The notes beneath the pieces are model-generated. The model searched no databases, had not been told where the DNA came from, and saw nothing but the letters and a program-made list of their open reading frames with translations. Made by a program: the position numbers and the translations under genes. Below, piece by piece: positions 51,291 to 64,000 of a stretch of 64,000 bases of DNA. The DNA is taken from the NCBI GenBank assembly GCA_937907425.1, contig CALCIE010000075.1, positions 56,623 to 120,622 on the forward strand. Reading direction: 5' to 3'. Positions within the stretch are counted from its first letter, which is position 1. Each line of letters begins with the position of its first letter. Origin of the DNA: ZC4RG42 sp003242425. Lineage in GTDB: Bacteria; Pseudomonadota; Gammaproteobacteria; Burkholderiales; SG8-39.

Positions 51291-52522
51291 TCGTAGGCGT
51301 CGGCGCGCGACATGATCTCGGCCATCGGCACCACCACGATGCCCGATTCGGTGACGTGGTAGCGCGCGGCGTCGGCCGCGCGGTCGTAGCCGATGCGTTC
51401 GCCTTCGCCGATGATGTTGTAGCGGTCGATGATCGCCCGGCGGATGCGCGCGCCGCGCGAAATGACGCAGTAGTCCATGATGATCGAATCCTCTACGACC
51501 ACATCATCGGCGATGCTCACTTCGCGACGGATGATCGAGTTGCGTATGGTGCAGCGGCCGTAGCGCCCGCCCGCGCCGATGTGACTGTTCTCCACCCGGG
51601 TGTCGAAGAGACTTGCAGGCGGTCCCTGGTAGTTGCTCGAGCGGATCTGCCACTGGCGGTTGAAGAGCTGCAGACGCGGCTCCGGCCCCAAGGTGTCCAT
51701 GTTCGCATCGTAGTAGGCATCCAGCGTGCCCACGTCGCGCCAGTAGGCCGGCTCTTCGTAGGGGCGCACGCCAGGGATGCGGTTCTTGGAGAAGTCGTAG
51801 GCGTAGACGCGGTGCGTCTTCATCAGCGTCGGGATGACGTCGTGGCCGAAGTCCTTCTCGCCGCGCTGCTTGGCGGCGATCAGCGCCTCGATGAGCACTT
51901 CCGCATCGAAAAGGTAGTTGCCGGTGGAAGCCAGGGCGTAGCCCGGACGGTCCGGCATTTCCGGCGGGTCCTTGGGCTTTTCCACCCAGCTCGTGATGCG
52001 TCCGTCCTGCGCCACGCCCATGATGCCGAAGCCCTGTGCCTGCTCGCGCTTCACCGGCACCGCCGCCACCGAGACGTCGGCTTTGTTGGCACGGTGCGCC
52101 TCGATCATCTGCCGCACGTCCATGCGGTAGACGTGGTCGGCGCCGAATACGGCGACCAGGGTGGCGCGCGCGTCGCGGATCAGGTTGATGTTCTGGTAGA
52201 TGGCATCGGCCGTGCCCTGGAACCACTCCGGCCCCTCGCGCATCTGCGGCGGCACCACGGTGACGAAGTGACGTGGAAAGATCGGCGACAGCACCCAGCC
52301 GTTGCGGATGTGCTCGATCAGCGACTGCGATTTGTATTGCACGAGCACATAGATGGAATAGATGCCGGAGTTGACCAGGTTCGACAGCACGAAATCGACG
52401 ATGCGATAACGGCCGCCGAAGGGCACCGCGGGTTTCGAGCGCGGCACGGTGAGCGGCGACAGCCGCGTGCCCTCGCCGCCCGCCAGCACCATCGCGAGGA
52501 CGTTTTCGTTGCGCGTGATCAT
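51287..52522 (-). CDS. glgC: Glucose-1-phosphate adenylyltransferase
   Basis: ADP-glucose pyrophosphorylase of 411 residues. Signatures are LAGGEGTRLSPLT, GGRYRIVDFVLSNLVNSGI, FQGTADAIYQNI, FGADHVYRMD and the glucose-1-phosphate site VEKPKDPPE, followed by a left-handed beta-helix with allosteric regulation in the family. ATG 52520-52522 has AAGGAG upstream. No glgA is in this operon, so its ADP-glucose must feed a synthase encoded elsewhere, for example one making maltose-1-phosphate. The 68-base gap before it is one of the largest in the unit. Confidence 0.96.
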
Positions 52523-52590
52523 GACCTTCTCCTTTCCGCGCCGCATGCGCGAGCCGGCAAGCGCCGACGATCGGGCGGTACGATGCCACT

Positions 52591-55500
52591 CTAATGCATC
52601 GGTCTCGGCTCGGCCAGTTCCAGCAGTCCGCCGATCGGCACATCAAGCCAATCGGGCCGGTGATCCAGTTCGTAGCGCACCTCGTAGAGCGCTTTCTCGA
52701 TGATGAACAGCTCCAGCAGGTCGCGCAACGCGACGGGATCGCGCGGCACCGAGTCGATGTGCGCGGTCGTCTGCCTGTAGCCTTCGATGAACGCGGCCGT
52801 GACCACGCGCCGCCACTCCCGCGCGGCGTCGAGCAGGCTCGTCTGCCGCTCGACGGCGCCCGCGCCCAGGCGGGTCAGCACCGTACGCGCGCAATAGTCG
52901 GCCGAACGCACCATGCCCGCCACGTCGCGCAAGGGGCAGTGCTTGCGGCGCCGTTCGGCGAGCGGCCGGCCCGGTTCGCCTTCGAAATCCACGAACAGAT
53001 AGTCCTTCTGCGCGATCAGCACCTGGCCGAAATGCAGGTCGCCGTGATAGCGGGTCTTCATCAGGCCGTCCGCGTGCAACTGCAGCGCGTCCAGCCGTTC
53101 GATCAGGCGCAGACGTAAGGCCAGCACCCGGTCCACCAGCGCGCGCATCGTCTCCGGCAGCGAACTGCGCCGGCGCTCGAGCTGGTCGAAAGTCATCACC
53201 AGTTCGTCGCGCACGTGGGTGCGCCAGCTCTCGATCTCCTCGGCGGTGACGGGCTCGGGGTCGAAAGCCGGCTCGCCGGTCGTGCGCGCAAAGGCTTCGT
53301 GCAACTGGCCGAGACGCCTGCCCAGGCGGTGCGCCTGAGCGACGAAGAAGGCGTGCAGATTCTGTTCCTCCCGCCGCTCCACGGGTTCGGTCTGCACGCC
53401 GAAAGCGGCGAGATAGCGCTCCAGGTAATCGAGCGAGTAATCCCACAGACTGCCCTGGTTCTCGACGTAGGCCTGCAGCACCGCGAGCGTGACGCGCTCG
53501 CCGTCGGCCGCCACGTATTCCAGCGCGCCCGCCACCGGCGCGATGTGCGGGAAAGGCGCGCTGACGGTCAGGAAACGGCCGATCTCCAGTTCCGGGTTCA
53601 CACCGGCCTGCAGCCTGCGATAGCCTTTGAGATAGGCGCGGTTGCCGAAGAACACGCCGGTATTGGTCTGTTCCGTCGGCGGCTGGCGCACGTCCTCGTC
53701 CAGGCCGTCGGCGAGTTGCGCGAAGACCGGCGTGGAGGAAAAGCTCAGCCGTCCGTGGCCGAAGGCGATCTCGCGGTTCTCGCCCATGGCGCGGGCGAGC
53801 GCGCGGCAGAACCTGGGATCGCCGAAGGCGCTGTGGAGAATGCCGACCTTGGCCTTCTGCCGCACGCGCGCCAGGGCTGCCGAACCGTATTCGGCGGCGG
53901 GATCGTAACCGGGCTGTTCCCAGGCGATGCCCAGCGGCAGGAAATACACCTGCGCGGGCGCGTCCTCGAGCTCGACGCGCACGAAGGTGAACAGCCACTC
54001 GCCGCCGTCGGGCGAACGCCATTCGCCTTCCTCGATGATGCTGATGTCGGCGATGCGATGGCCCTTGGCCGCGAACCAGCGTCGCGACTGCAGATGCGGC
54101 AGCAGCACTTCGCGCTGCAACTGCTCGCGGCTGCGCGAGGCGATGGCGCGGCGCACATCGCTCGCGCTGCCGCTGCCCATGAAGAAGGTGCGCCAGCCTT
54201 CCAGCAGCACGAGCGTGGGCAGGTCGCTGTGCACTAGGCGCTGCTCGTGCCATGCGGGCGGCGGCGCATCTGTCGCCAGACGGAAGACGTAGTAACCGTA
54301 GCCGGGCAGGGTCAGCAGATAGGGCAGCTTGCCGATCGGCGGGAAGGAGACGCGGCCCAGCACTTCCACCGGCACGCGATTCTCGAACTTCGACAGATCG
54401 AGCTCCACCGCCTGCGGATAGCGCGAGAGATTGGCGACGCACAGGATGGTTTCGTCGCGGTATTCGCGCAAGTAAGCGAGCACCTTGCGGTTGCCCGGCT
54501 CGAGGAAGTGCAGGCTGCCGCGTCCGAAGGCCTTGTAGCCCTTGCGCATGGCGATCATGCGCCGCGTCCAGTTGAGCAGCGACGAAGGATTGCGCGCCTG
54601 CGCCTCGACGTTCACCGCCTGGAAACCGTAGACCGGGTCCATGATCGGCGGCAGATAAAGACGCTGCGGGTCGGCGCGCGAGAAACCGGCGTTGCGGTCG
54701 AAGCTCCATTGCATGGGCGTGCGCACGCCGTTGCGGTCGCCGAGATAGATGTTGTCGCCCATGCCGATCTCGTCTCCGTAGTACACGACCGGTGTGCCCG
54801 GCAGCGTGAACAGGAGGAACGACATCAATTCGATCTTCGCGCGGTCGTTGTCCATCAGCGGCGCCAGCCGCCGGCGGATGCCGACGTTGAGCCGCATGCG
54901 CGGATCGGTGGCGAAGATCTCGTACATGTAATCGCGCTCGCGGTCGGTGACCATTTCGAGCGTGAGCTCGTCGTGGTTGCGCAGGAAGATCGCCCACTGG
55001 CAGTTGGGCGGGATGTCCGGCGTCTGGCGCATGATCTCGATCACCGGATAGCGGTCCTCCTGGGCGATGGCGAGGAACAGCCGCGGCATGAGCGGGAAGT
55101 GGTAGGCCATGTGGCATTCGTCGCCGTCGCCGAAGTATTCGCGCACGTCCTCGGGCCACTGATTCGCCTCGGCGAGCAGCACTTTGCCTTTGTAGTTCGC
55201 GTCGAGCTGCCTGCGGATCTCCTTGATGATGGCGTGCGTCTCGGGCAGGTTCTCGTTGATGGTGCCTTCGCGCTCGACGAGGTAGGGGATGGCGTCGAGG
55301 CGGAAGCCGTCCACGCCCATGTCGAGCCAGAAGCGCATGATGCGGATCACCGCCTTCAGCACGTGCGGATTGTCGAAGTTGAGGTCCGGCTGATGGCTGA
55401 AGAAGCGGTGCCAGTAATGCGCCTGCGCCACCTCGTCCCAGGCCCAGTTCGACTTCTCGGTGTCGGTGAAGATGATGCGCGTACCGGCGTACTTGTTGGG

Positions 55501-55938
55501 GTCGTCGGTCCAGACGTAGAAGTTGCGCTTGCTGGAACCCTTGGGCGCGCGTCTGGCAGCCTGGAACCAGGGATGCTGGTCGGAGGTGTGATTGACCACC
55601 AGCTCGGTGATCACCCGCAGGCCCCGCCGGTGCGCTTCGCGCACGAACTGACGGAAGTCCTGGCGCGTGCCGTAGTCGGGATGGACGTTATGATAGTCGG
55701 AGACGTCGTAGCCGTCGTCGCGCATCGGCGAGGGATAGAAGGGCAGCAGCCACAGCGTGGTGACGCCCAGCTCCTGAAGATAGTCGAGCTTCTCGGTCAG
55801 CCCGCGGAAGTCGCCGATGCCGTCGTTGTTGGAATCGTAGAACGCCTTGACGTGCAGCTCGTAGATGATGGCGTCCTTGTACCAGAGGCCGTCGTCCGCC
55901 TCGGCGAGTTGCAGCAGTTTCGGTTCCGGTTGATCCAC
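52591..55938 (-). CDS. treS: Fused trehalose synthase (TreS) and maltokinase (Mak/Pep2)
   Basis: A 1115-residue bifunctional protein. The GH13 TreS part (about 1-560) interconverts trehalose and maltose: MDQPEPKLLQL start, nucleophile Asp in DGFRLDAIPYLVE, Glu in VLLAEANQWPEDV, Asp in FLRNHDELTLEM. The C-terminal maltokinase (about 600-1115) makes maltose-1-phosphate from maltose and ATP; its catalytic loop is RYHGDLHFGQVL and the metal motif is LFVDFEGEPGRP. TreS-Mak fusions are known in Pseudomonas and others. Initiation is at GTG, 10 bases after the glgE stop. Confidence 0.96.
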   Translation of the reverse strand: MDQPEPKLLQLAEADDGLWYKDAIIYELHVKAFYDSNNDGIGDFRGLTEKLDYLQELGVTTLWLLPFYPSPMRDDGYDVSDYHNVHPDYGTRQDFRQFVREAHRRGLRVITELVVNHTSDQHPWFQAARRAPKGSSKRNFYVWTDDPNKYAGTRIIFTDTEKSNWAWDEVAQAHYWHRFFSHQPDLNFDNPHVLKAVIRIMRFWLDMGVDGFRLDAIPYLVEREGTINENLPETHAIIKEIRRQLDANYKGKVLLAEANQWPEDVREYFGDGDECHMAYHFPLMPRLFLAIAQEDRYPVIEIMRQTPDIPPNCQWAIFLRNHDELTLEMVTDRERDYMYEIFATDPRMRLNVGIRRRLAPLMDNDRAKIELMSFLLFTLPGTPVVYYGDEIGMGDNIYLGDRNGVRTPMQWSFDRNAGFSRADPQRLYLPPIMDPVYGFQAVNVEAQARNPSSLLNWTRRMIAMRKGYKAFGRGSLHFLEPGNRKVLAYLREYRDETILCVANLSRYPQAVELDLSKFENRVPVEVLGRVSFPPIGKLPYLLTLPGYGYYVFRLATDAPPPAWHEQRLVHSDLPTLVLLEGWRTFFMGSGSASDVRRAIASRSREQLQREVLLPHLQSRRWFAAKGHRIADISIIEEGEWRSPDGGEWLFTFVRVELEDAPAQVYFLPLGIAWEQPGYDPAAEYGSAALARVRQKAKVGILHSAFGDPRFCRALARAMGENREIAFGHGRLSFSSTPVFAQLADGLDEDVRQPPTEQTNTGVFFGNRAYLKGYRRLQAGVNPELEIGRFLTVSAPFPHIAPVAGALEYVAADGERVTLAVLQAYVENQGSLWDYSLDYLERYLAAFGVQTEPVERREEQNLHAFFVAQAHRLGRRLGQLHEAFARTTGEPAFDPEPVTAEEIESWRTHVRDELVMTFDQLERRRSSLPETMRALVDRVLALRLRLIERLDALQLHADGLMKTRYHGDLHFGQVLIAQKDYLFVDFEGEPGRPLAERRRKHCPLRDVAGMVRSADYCARTVLTRLGAGAVERQTSLLDAAREWRRVVTAAFIEGYRQTTAHIDSVPRDPVALRDLLELFIIEKALYEVRYELDHRPDWLDVPIGGLLELAEPRPMH

Positions 55939-55948
55939 GCCTGACCGC

Positions 55949-57949
<2,001 letters not shown>

Positions 57950-57954
57950 AGGGG

Positions 57955-57960
57955 CCTCCT
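57955..57960 (-). promoter_or_regulatory. Shine-Dalgarno deciding the glgE TTG start
   Basis: A perfect AGGAGG on the minus strand precedes the TTG codon by 5 bases. No ATG or GTG in the frame has a comparable site. Confidence 0.8.
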
Positions 57961-57990
57961 TTCCCGGCGATCCGGCGCGAACGGCCGTGA

Positions 57991-59925
57991 TCAATCCTGC
58001 TCGCCTTCGTAACGCAAGTAGAGCGCCGACAGCGGCGGCAGCGTGAGCGTGAGCGAATGCAGCCGGCCGTGGGCCGGGACCGGCGACGTGTGCAGACCGC
58101 CCAGATTGCCCATGCCGCTGCCGCCGTAAAGGGTCGCGTCGCTGTTGAGGATTTCGCGCCAGTAACCGCGATGCGGTACGCCGACGATGTAGTTCTCGCG
58201 CGGCACGGGCGTGAAATTGCAGACGACGGCGATCGGACGGCCCGCGTCGCGCGGCTTGCGGATGAAGCTGAACACGCTCGTCTCGCTGTCGTTGGCGTCG
58301 ATCCACTCGAAACCGTGCTGGTCGAAGTCGACCTGATGCAGCGCCGGCTCGGTCCGGTGCGCCCGGTTCAAGTCGGCGACCCAGCGCTGCAGGCCCGCGT
58401 GTTCTGGATACTGCAAGAGCTCCCACTGCAGCGCGCCGTCGTGATTCCATTCGTTGCGCTGCGCGATCTCGCCGCCCATGAACAGGAGCTTCTTGCCCGG
58501 ATGCGCCCACATGTAGCCGTAGAGCGCGCGCAGGTTGGCGAACTGCTGCCAAAGGTCGCCCGGCATCTTGTTGATGAGGGAGCCCTTGCCGTACACCACC
58601 TCGTCGTGCGAGAAGGGCAGCACGAAGTTCTCGTTGAAGGCGTACATGAGCGAGAACGTCATTTCGTGGTGGTGGTACTTGCGGTGGATGGGGTCCTCGC
58701 GCATGTAATGCAGGGTGTCGTGCATCCAGCCCATGTTCCATTTCATGCCGAAGCCCAGCCCGCCCAGGTAGGTCGGCCGCGACACCATCGGCCAGGCGGT
58801 GGACTCCTCGGCGATGGTCTGCGTGTCGGGGAAATCGCGGTAGACCATTTCGTTCAGCGCGCGCAGGAAATGGATCGCCTCCAGGTTCTCGCGGCCGCCG
58901 TAGCGGTTGGGAATCCATTCGCCCGGCTTGCGCGAGTAATCGAGGTAGAGCATCGAGGCGACCGCGTCCACCCGCAAGCCGTCGATGTGGTAACGGTCCA
59001 GCCAGAAGCGCGCGCTGGAGAGCAGAAAGGCGCGCACCTCGTTGCGGCCGTAGTTGAAGATGTAGGAGTTCCACTCGGGGTGGAAGCCCTGGCGGGGATC
59101 GGCGTGTTCGTACAGATGCGTGCCGTCGAAATACACCAGGCCGTGCTCGTCGCCGGGAAAGTGCGAAGGCACCCAGTCGAGGATCACGCCGATACCGTTC
59201 CGATGCATGACGTCGACCAGGTACATGAAGTCCTGCGGACAGCCGTAACGCGAGGTGGGCGCGAAATAGCCGGTGGTCTGGTAGCCCCAGGAACCGTAGA
59301 AGGGATGCTCGGTGACGGGCATCAGCTCCACGTGGGTGAAACCGAGTTCGTTGACGTACTCGGCCAGCCGGTGGGCGAGCTCGCGGTAGCCGAGCCAGGT
59401 GCCGTCGGAACCGCGCCGCCACGAACCGAGATGCACTTCGTAGATCGAGATCGGCCGGTCGAGGGCGTTGCGCTCGCGCCGCTGGCGCATCCAGTCGCCG
59501 TCGCCCCATTCGTAATCGAGCCGCCAGGCGCGCGAGGCGGTGGCGGGAGGCAGCTCAGCGTAGAAAGCGAAGGGATCCGCCTTGTCGACCACGTAGCCGC
59601 CGTGGTTCGACCAGATGCGGTATTTGTAGGCCTGCCCCGGCATGACGCCCGGCACCTCGCCTTCCCAGATGCCCGACTGGTCTTCGCGCGGCGCGAGGGG
59701 ATGCGCGTCCGGATTCCAGCCGTTGAAGTCGCCGATTACGCTCACGCGTCGCGCATTGGGCGCCCACACGGCGAAGTGCGCGCCTTGCGCATGCAGATGG
59801 CAGCCGAGCTTTTCGTAAAGACGGCTGTGCGTGCCTTCCCTGTACAGGTAGACGTCGTGGTCGGTGAAACGCACGGAGGAGGCGTCGGAGCTCGGCATGA
59901 GCGCTTGATGTTGCGGCGGAGACAT
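57991..59925 (-). CDS. glgB: 1,4-alpha-glucan branching enzyme
   Basis: GH13_9 branching enzyme of 644 residues that forms alpha-1,6 branches. It has a CBM48 domain (HFAVWAPNARRVSVIGDFNG), the ELMPVTEHPFYGSWGYQ region, nucleophile Asp in DGLRVDAVASMLYLDY, Glu in QTIAEESTAWPMV and Asp in LPFSHDEVVYGKGS. It starts the eight-gene operon 114 bases after the ATP synthase terminator. The ATG at 59923-59925 has AGGA very close upstream; an ATG nine codons later is an alternative. I found no convincing sigma70 promoter in the short leader. Confidence 0.95.
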   Translation of the reverse strand: MSPPQHQALMPSSDASSVRFTDHDVYLYREGTHSRLYEKLGCHLHAQGAHFAVWAPNARRVSVIGDFNGWNPDAHPLAPREDQSGIWEGEVPGVMPGQAYKYRIWSNHGGYVVDKADPFAFYAELPPATASRAWRLDYEWGDGDWMRQRRERNALDRPISIYEVHLGSWRRGSDGTWLGYRELAHRLAEYVNELGFTHVELMPVTEHPFYGSWGYQTTGYFAPTSRYGCPQDFMYLVDVMHRNGIGVILDWVPSHFPGDEHGLVYFDGTHLYEHADPRQGFHPEWNSYIFNYGRNEVRAFLLSSARFWLDRYHIDGLRVDAVASMLYLDYSRKPGEWIPNRYGGRENLEAIHFLRALNEMVYRDFPDTQTIAEESTAWPMVSRPTYLGGLGFGMKWNMGWMHDTLHYMREDPIHRKYHHHEMTFSLMYAFNENFVLPFSHDEVVYGKGSLINKMPGDLWQQFANLRALYGYMWAHPGKKLLFMGGEIAQRNEWNHDGALQWELLQYPEHAGLQRWVADLNRAHRTEPALHQVDFDQHGFEWIDANDSETSVFSFIRKPRDAGRPIAVVCNFTPVPRENYIVGVPHRGYWREILNSDATLYGGSGMGNLGGLHTSPVPAHGRLHSLTLTLPPLSALYLRYEGEQD

Positions 59926-60038
59926 CGTCCTGATCGTCAGACGGCGAAGGGCATTGTGCGTCGGCAACCGCCTGCGTGCAAACCCGGGCTTTGAGGGGGA
60001 TAGCAATCGACGCGCCCGTGGCCGGGCACGGCCGCAAC

Positions 60039-60064
60039 AAAAAAGGCGGCTCGCGGCCGCCTTT
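60039..60064 (-). terminator. Rho-independent terminator of the ATP synthase operon
   Basis: A 9-bp stem (60042-60050 with 60056-60064) and 5-base loop are followed on the minus strand by six U. It separates atpC from the glucan operon. Confidence 0.88.
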
Positions 60065-60084
60065 GTCGTGCACTGAAGCGGTGC

Positions 60085-60507
60085 TTACTTCTTCTTGCGC
60101 AGCTTGCGGATCGCCGCCAGTTGCGCCGCCAGCATGGCGAGCTCCGCCTCCACCGCGGCGATTTCGACCTTGTCGCGCGCGGCGGCGCGCGCCTCTTCGG
60201 CGCGTTTGATCGCTTCCTGCGCCTTGGCCTCGTCGAGGTTGCGGCCGCGGATCGCCGTGTCGGCGAGCACGGTCACGATGTGCGGCTGGACTTCGAGTAT
60301 GCCGCCGGCGACGAAAATGAGTTCCTCTTCACCGCCGTCCGCCGGCTGGATGCGCACCGAGCCGGGCTTGATGCGCGTGATCAGCGGTGCGTGACGCGGA
60401 TAGATGCCGAGCTCGCCCGCTTCGCCCGGGAGCACCACGAAAGAGGCCTCGCCCGAGTAGATCGACTCCTCGGCGCTGACGACATCGACGTGCAAGGTAT
60501 TGGCCAT
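60085..60507 (-). CDS. atpC: ATP synthase F1 epsilon subunit
   Basis: Central-stalk subunit of F1, 140 residues, with the N-terminal beta sandwich (MANTLHVDVVSAEESIYSGEA split across GELGIYPRHAPLIT) and a C-terminal helical hairpin ending in KLRKKK. It inhibits ATP hydrolysis in many bacteria. It is the last gene of the atp operon, 45 bases after atpD, and is followed by the terminator. Confidence 0.97.
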   Translation of the reverse strand: MANTLHVDVVSAEESIYSGEASFVVLPGEAGELGIYPRHAPLITRIKPGSVRIQPADGGEEELIFVAGGILEVQPHIVTVLADTAIRGRNLDEAKAQEAIKRAEEARAAARDKVEIAAVEAELAMLAAQLAAIRKLRKKK

Positions 60508-60552
60508 GGATTCTCCAAAAGCGGGCGGTACGGCCGCCCGCTTTCCTCAACA

Positions 60553-61962
<1,410 letters not shown>

Positions 61963-61993
61963 AACGAGTTCCTAAACGTTCAATTCTCTAGTG

Positions 61994-62866
61994 TCACGCC
62001 GCGTCAACCGCCGCGGCGCCGCCCACGATTTCCGAAAGCTCTTTGGTAATCGCCGCCTGGCGCGCCTTGTTGTAGACCAGCGTCAGCTCGTCGATCACGG
62101 TGGCCGCGTTGTCGGAGGCGGCCTTCATCGCCACCATCCGCGCCGACTGCTCCGAAGCCATGTTCTCGCACAGCGCCTGATAGATGATGGCCTCGATGTA
62201 GCGGGTCAGCACCTGATCGAGCACGACGCGCGCATCCGGTTCGTAGATGTAATCCCACGAACCTTCCGGCAACCCGACGCGCTCGCCCGAGAGCGGCAGC
62301 AGCTGTTCGGCCACCGGTTCCTGCCGCATGGTGTTGATGAACTTGGTGTAGAACAGCACCACGCGGTCGAAACGGCCCTCGGTATAGCCGTCCAACATGA
62401 CCTTGACCGCGCCGATCAGCTTCTCGAGCTGCGGCTTGTCGCCCAACTGGGTGACCTGCGAGACGATGTTGGCGCCCAGGCGCTGCATGAAGTTGAGACC
62501 CTTGTTGCCGATGCAGCAGACCTCGAAGCTCTCGCCCTCGGCCTCCCATTCCTTCATCTTGTTCAACACCAGACGCTGGATGTTGGTGTTGAGGGCGCCG
62601 CACAGGCCCTTGTCGGTGGTGACGAGGATGATGCCGATGCGCTTCACCGTGTCCCGCTCGACCAGGAACGGATGGCGGTACTCAGGGTTGGCGTGCGAGA
62701 TGTGCGCGACCACGTTGCGGATCTTCTCGGCGTAGGGCCGCGAGGCGCGCATGCGCTCCTGCGCCTTGCGCATCTTCGACGCGGCGACCATCTCCATCGC
62801 CTTGGTGATCTTGCGCGTGTTCTGCACGCTTCGGATCTTGCTGCGGATCTCTTTACTGCCTGGCAT
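61994..62866 (-). CDS. atpG: ATP synthase F1 gamma subunit
   Basis: Rotor subunit of F1, 290 residues. The N-terminal helix KEIRSKIRSVQNTRKITKAM and the C-terminal helix ENMASEQSARMVAMKAASDNA form the coiled coil in the catalytic hexamer. The middle domain contains VTTDKGLCGALNTN. It follows atpA after 41 bases. Confidence 0.98.
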   Translation of the reverse strand: MPGSKEIRSKIRSVQNTRKITKAMEMVAASKMRKAQERMRASRPYAEKIRNVVAHISHANPEYRHPFLVERDTVKRIGIILVTTDKGLCGALNTNIQRLVLNKMKEWEAEGESFEVCCIGNKGLNFMQRLGANIVSQVTQLGDKPQLEKLIGAVKVMLDGYTEGRFDRVVLFYTKFINTMRQEPVAEQLLPLSGERVGLPEGSWDYIYEPDARVVLDQVLTRYIEAIIYQALCENMASEQSARMVAMKAASDNAATVIDELTLVYNKARQAAITKELSEIVGGAAAVDAA

Positions 62867-62907
62867 CGCTTTGCCTATTTCTCAATGACGGCGGAACGGG
62901 ACGGTGC

Positions 62908-64000
<1,093 letters not shown>

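Noticed and set aside
58057..59994. 645-codon plus-strand frame antisense to glgB
   Set aside because: Shadow of the branching enzyme gene; no start signal or domain.
59926..60038. Sigma54-like TTTGCACGCAGGCGGTTGCC in the glgB leader
   Set aside because: The distance between the two elements is several bases too long for a -24/-12 promoter.

Overview
The window is about 64 kb of GC-rich chromosomal DNA from a Gram-negative proteobacterium. The gene order pilMNOPQ-aroK-aroB-gltB-gltD beside divergent mrcA-cyaY-lptM-lysA, followed by engB-hemB, is typical of Betaproteobacteria (Rhodocyclales, Nitrosomonadales or Burkholderiales type). I cannot name a genus from sequence alone. Genes are densely packed, no intergenic gap exceeds 300 bases, and I see no tRNA, rRNA, insertion sequence, prophage or CRISPR array.

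Layout. 1-7519 (minus): glutamate synthase gltB and a cut-off gltD, preceded by aroB and aroK. The gltB leader carries three NtrC-like half-dyads and a sigma70-like promoter. 7546-12569 (minus): the type IV pilus operon pilMNOPQ with a strong terminator. 12726-16786: PBP1A, frataxin, LptM and LysA. 16749-19105 (minus): the MsrPQ repair system and a cytochrome c4. 19178-20982 (plus): engB and hemB; the gap between them encodes a multi-hairpin RNA whose terminator works only on the minus strand. 21000-25909: a DUF3108 protein, a quinone oxidoreductase, an orphan DsbD alpha domain, cutA, an epimerase-like protein and a ferredoxin reductase. 25911-30795 (minus): a branched-chain amino acid ABC transporter. 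30963-34633: a small cytochrome c, a DUF255 thioredoxin-fold protein, an orphan ParA ATPase and a single-domain response regulator. 34649-39953: ilvD with a divergent LysR regulator, lgt, a DUF465 protein and malonyl-CoA synthetase. 39957-40775: a TSUP permease.

The centrepiece is 40886-59925 (minus), an apparently single transcription unit of eight alpha-glucan and trehalose genes in the order glgB, glgE, treS-mak, glgC, glgX, treZ, malQ-treY fusion, and an (alpha/alpha)6 glucosidase-like gene. Together these encode a closed loop: TreS makes maltose from trehalose, Mak phosphorylates it, GlgE polymerises maltose-1-phosphate, GlgB branches the glucan, GlgX and MalQ trim and remodel it, and TreY/TreZ turn linear chains back into trehalose. 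No glycogen synthase (glgA or glgM) or glycogen phosphorylase (glgP) is in the window, although glgC is. MalQ and TreY are one 1699-residue polypeptide with both active sites intact.

60085-64000 (minus) is the 3' half of the F1Fo ATP synthase operon (atpA partial, atpG, atpD, atpC), ending in a terminator just before the glucan operon.
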